Source of the DNA: Pseudomonas azadiae
Lineage (GTDB): Bacteria; Pseudomonadota; Gammaproteobacteria; Pseudomonadales; Pseudomonadaceae
Direction of reading: 5' to 3'
Assembly (NCBI RefSeq): GCF_019145355.1
Contig: NZ_JAHSTY010000001.1
Coordinates: 3,534,001-3,598,000, forward strand
Length of the DNA stretch: 64,000 nucleotides
Below are positions 63,155 through 64,000 of this stretch, piece after piece. A program made the position numbers and the translations under genes. Every line of letters begins with the position of its first letter. The stretch's first letter is position 1. The notes beneath the pieces are model-generated. The model made no database searches and was not told the DNA's origin. It saw only the letters and a list, made by a program, of their open reading frames with translations.

Positions 63155-63885
63155 TGCACGCACGCGGACGTTTGATCGGCCTCGGCGTGGGCCCCGGCGA
63201 CCCCGAACTGATCACCCTCAAGGCCCTGCGCTTGCTGCGTGAGTCGCCGGTGGTGGCGTACTTCGTGGCCAAGGGCAAGAAGGGCAATGCCTTTGGCATC
63301 ATCGAAGACCACTTGGTGGCGCAACAAACCCTGATGCCGCTGGTGTACCCGGTGACCACCGAGGCATTGCCTGCACCGCTGTCCTACGAACAGGTGATCA
63401 GCGATTTCTACGACACCGCCAGCGTCGATGTGGCCGCACATCTGGATGCGGGCCGCGATGTGGCGGTGATCTGCGAAGGCGACCCGTTCTTCTACGGTTC
63501 CTACATGTACCTGCATGACCGTCTGGCCGAACGGTACGAAGCCCAGGTGATCCCCGGCGTGTGCTCGATGCTCGGCGGTGCCTCGGTGCTGGGCGCGCCG
63601 CTGGTGTATCGCAACCAGAGCCTGTCGGTGCTCTCCGGCGTATTGCCCCATGAAGACCTCAAGCGCCGTTTGGCGGACGCCGACGCGGCGGTGATCATGA
63701 AGCTGGGGCGCAATTTCCCGAAGGTGCGCCAGGTCCTTGAAGAACTTGGCCTCGCCGAGCGCGCGCTGTACGTGGAGCGCGCGACCATGGCCAACCAGAA
63801 AATCGTGCCGCTGGACCAGGTGGAGCCGATGTCGTCGCCGTACTTCTCGCTGATCATCGTGCCCGGCGTTCGGTGGCAAGGTTGA
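63151..63885 (+). CDS. cobI: Precorrin-2 C20-methyltransferase
   Basis: A 244-residue SAM-dependent methyltransferase. ATG at 63151 or, with better spacing to GGAGG, the adjacent ATG at 63154. [20 protein letters not shown] opens the tetrapyrrole methylase fold; [19 protein letters not shown] and the [13 protein letters not shown] pocket follow. Makes precorrin-3A. It overlaps both neighbours, so the cobG-H-I-J operon is tightly coupled. Confidence 0.96.
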   Translation: MMHARGRLIGLGVGPGDPELITLKALRLLRESPVVAYFVAKGKKGNAFGIIEDHLVAQQTLMPLVYPVTTEALPAPLSYEQVISDFYDTASVDVAAHLDAGRDVAVICEGDPFFYGSYMYLHDRLAERYEAQVIPGVCSMLGGASVLGAPLVYRNQSLSVLSGVLPHEDLKRRLADADAAVIMKLGRNFPKVRQVLEELGLAERALYVERATMANQKIVPLDQVEPMSSPYFSLIIVPGVRWQG

Positions 63886-64000
63886 TGCGCCCGGCGATTG
63901 TCATCCTCGGCCAGGGCAGCCTGGCCACTGCGCGCAAGATCCGGCAGCTGTACCCCGGTGCTGCGATCCACGGTTTGGCCGCACGGGTCGAAGGCGCTGA
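63885..64000 (+). CDS. cobJ: Precorrin-3B C17-methyltransferase, 3' part outside the window
   Basis: Only the first 38 codons are present: [20 protein letters not shown] and onward. The ATG overlaps the cobI TGA by one base. This opening fits the N-terminal CbiG/CobE-like segment found fused to CobJ in Pseudomonas; the methylase domain is beyond the edge. Confidence 0.78.
   Translation, partial: MRPAIVILGQGSLATARKIRQLYPGAAIHGLAARVEGA

Overview
The window looks like chromosomal DNA of a fluorescent Pseudomonas (P. fluorescens group). It is GC-rich, densely coded and full of REP-type inverted repeats with cores such as GTGGGAGCTGGCTTGCCTG. The gene set matches Pseudomonas core genome: azurin, nadE-pncB, amaR-amaB-amaA, a split urease locus with urtABCDE, an oprC-type copper receptor and a cob cluster. 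From azu to urtA the order resembles P. aeruginosa PA4922 down to about PA4858, judged from memory and not from an alignment. No prophage, CRISPR array, IS element, rRNA or tRNA gene was seen.

Layout. 1-6.4 kb: a transglutaminase/DUF2126 protein (5' end outside the window), a circularly permuted ATP-grasp/alpha-E fusion and a second transglutaminase, forming a predicted peptide-modifying operon of unknown role. 6.5-9.7 kb: azurin, nadE and pncB. 9.9-13.9 kb: amaR and amaB-amaA for pipecolate (lysine) catabolism. 14.2-19.4 kb: a five-gene branched-chain amino acid-type ABC transporter behind a near-consensus sigma-54 promoter. 19.6-20.2 kb: a non-coding interval with DnaA-box-like 9-mers. 20.2-22.3 kb: an SDR and an AGE-family epimerase. 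22.5-24.9 kb: ureE-ureF-ureG-ureJ. 25-37.6 kb: mixed single genes (NlpC/P60, TetR, AsmA, Dps-like ferritin, lipase, DMT, psiF, AI-2E family, DUF4234-like, Hsp70-like, cbpA). 37.6-47.9 kb, all on the minus strand: urtABCDE-ureD-ureA-two GNATs-ureB-ureC, with a sigma-54 promoter and an NtrC-like site ahead of urtA. 48.2-52.8 kb: one 1.5-kilo-residue protein built of seven degenerate JAB/DUF4329-like modules. 52.8-57.7 kb: a copper-uptake cluster. 57.8-58.4 kb: a toxin-antitoxin pair. 58.9 kb: a small DUF3077-like gene. 59.2-64 kb: cobK-cobL facing away from cobG-cobH-cobI-cobJ.

How the parts fit. Urea import, urease and nickel-insertion genes form one nitrogen-scavenging programme split over two loci about 13 kb apart. 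The promoter elements at urtA point to nitrogen control. The amino acid transporter also has a sigma-54 promoter, so nitrogen or amino acid control is likely there too.

Most unusual observations. (1) Two unlinked small genes (34.3-34.6 kb minus and 58.9-59.1 kb plus) share a 130-140 nt leader with the same predicted fold and compensatory base changes, which looks like a cis-regulatory RNA family. (2) The seven-module JAB-like protein keeps a plausible metal site only in module 1. (3) A 193-bp element with perfect 16-bp terminal inverted repeats, itself carrying another palindromic repeat, is inserted inside a REP pair between urtD and urtE. (4) There is a DnaA-box cluster far from any replication gene.
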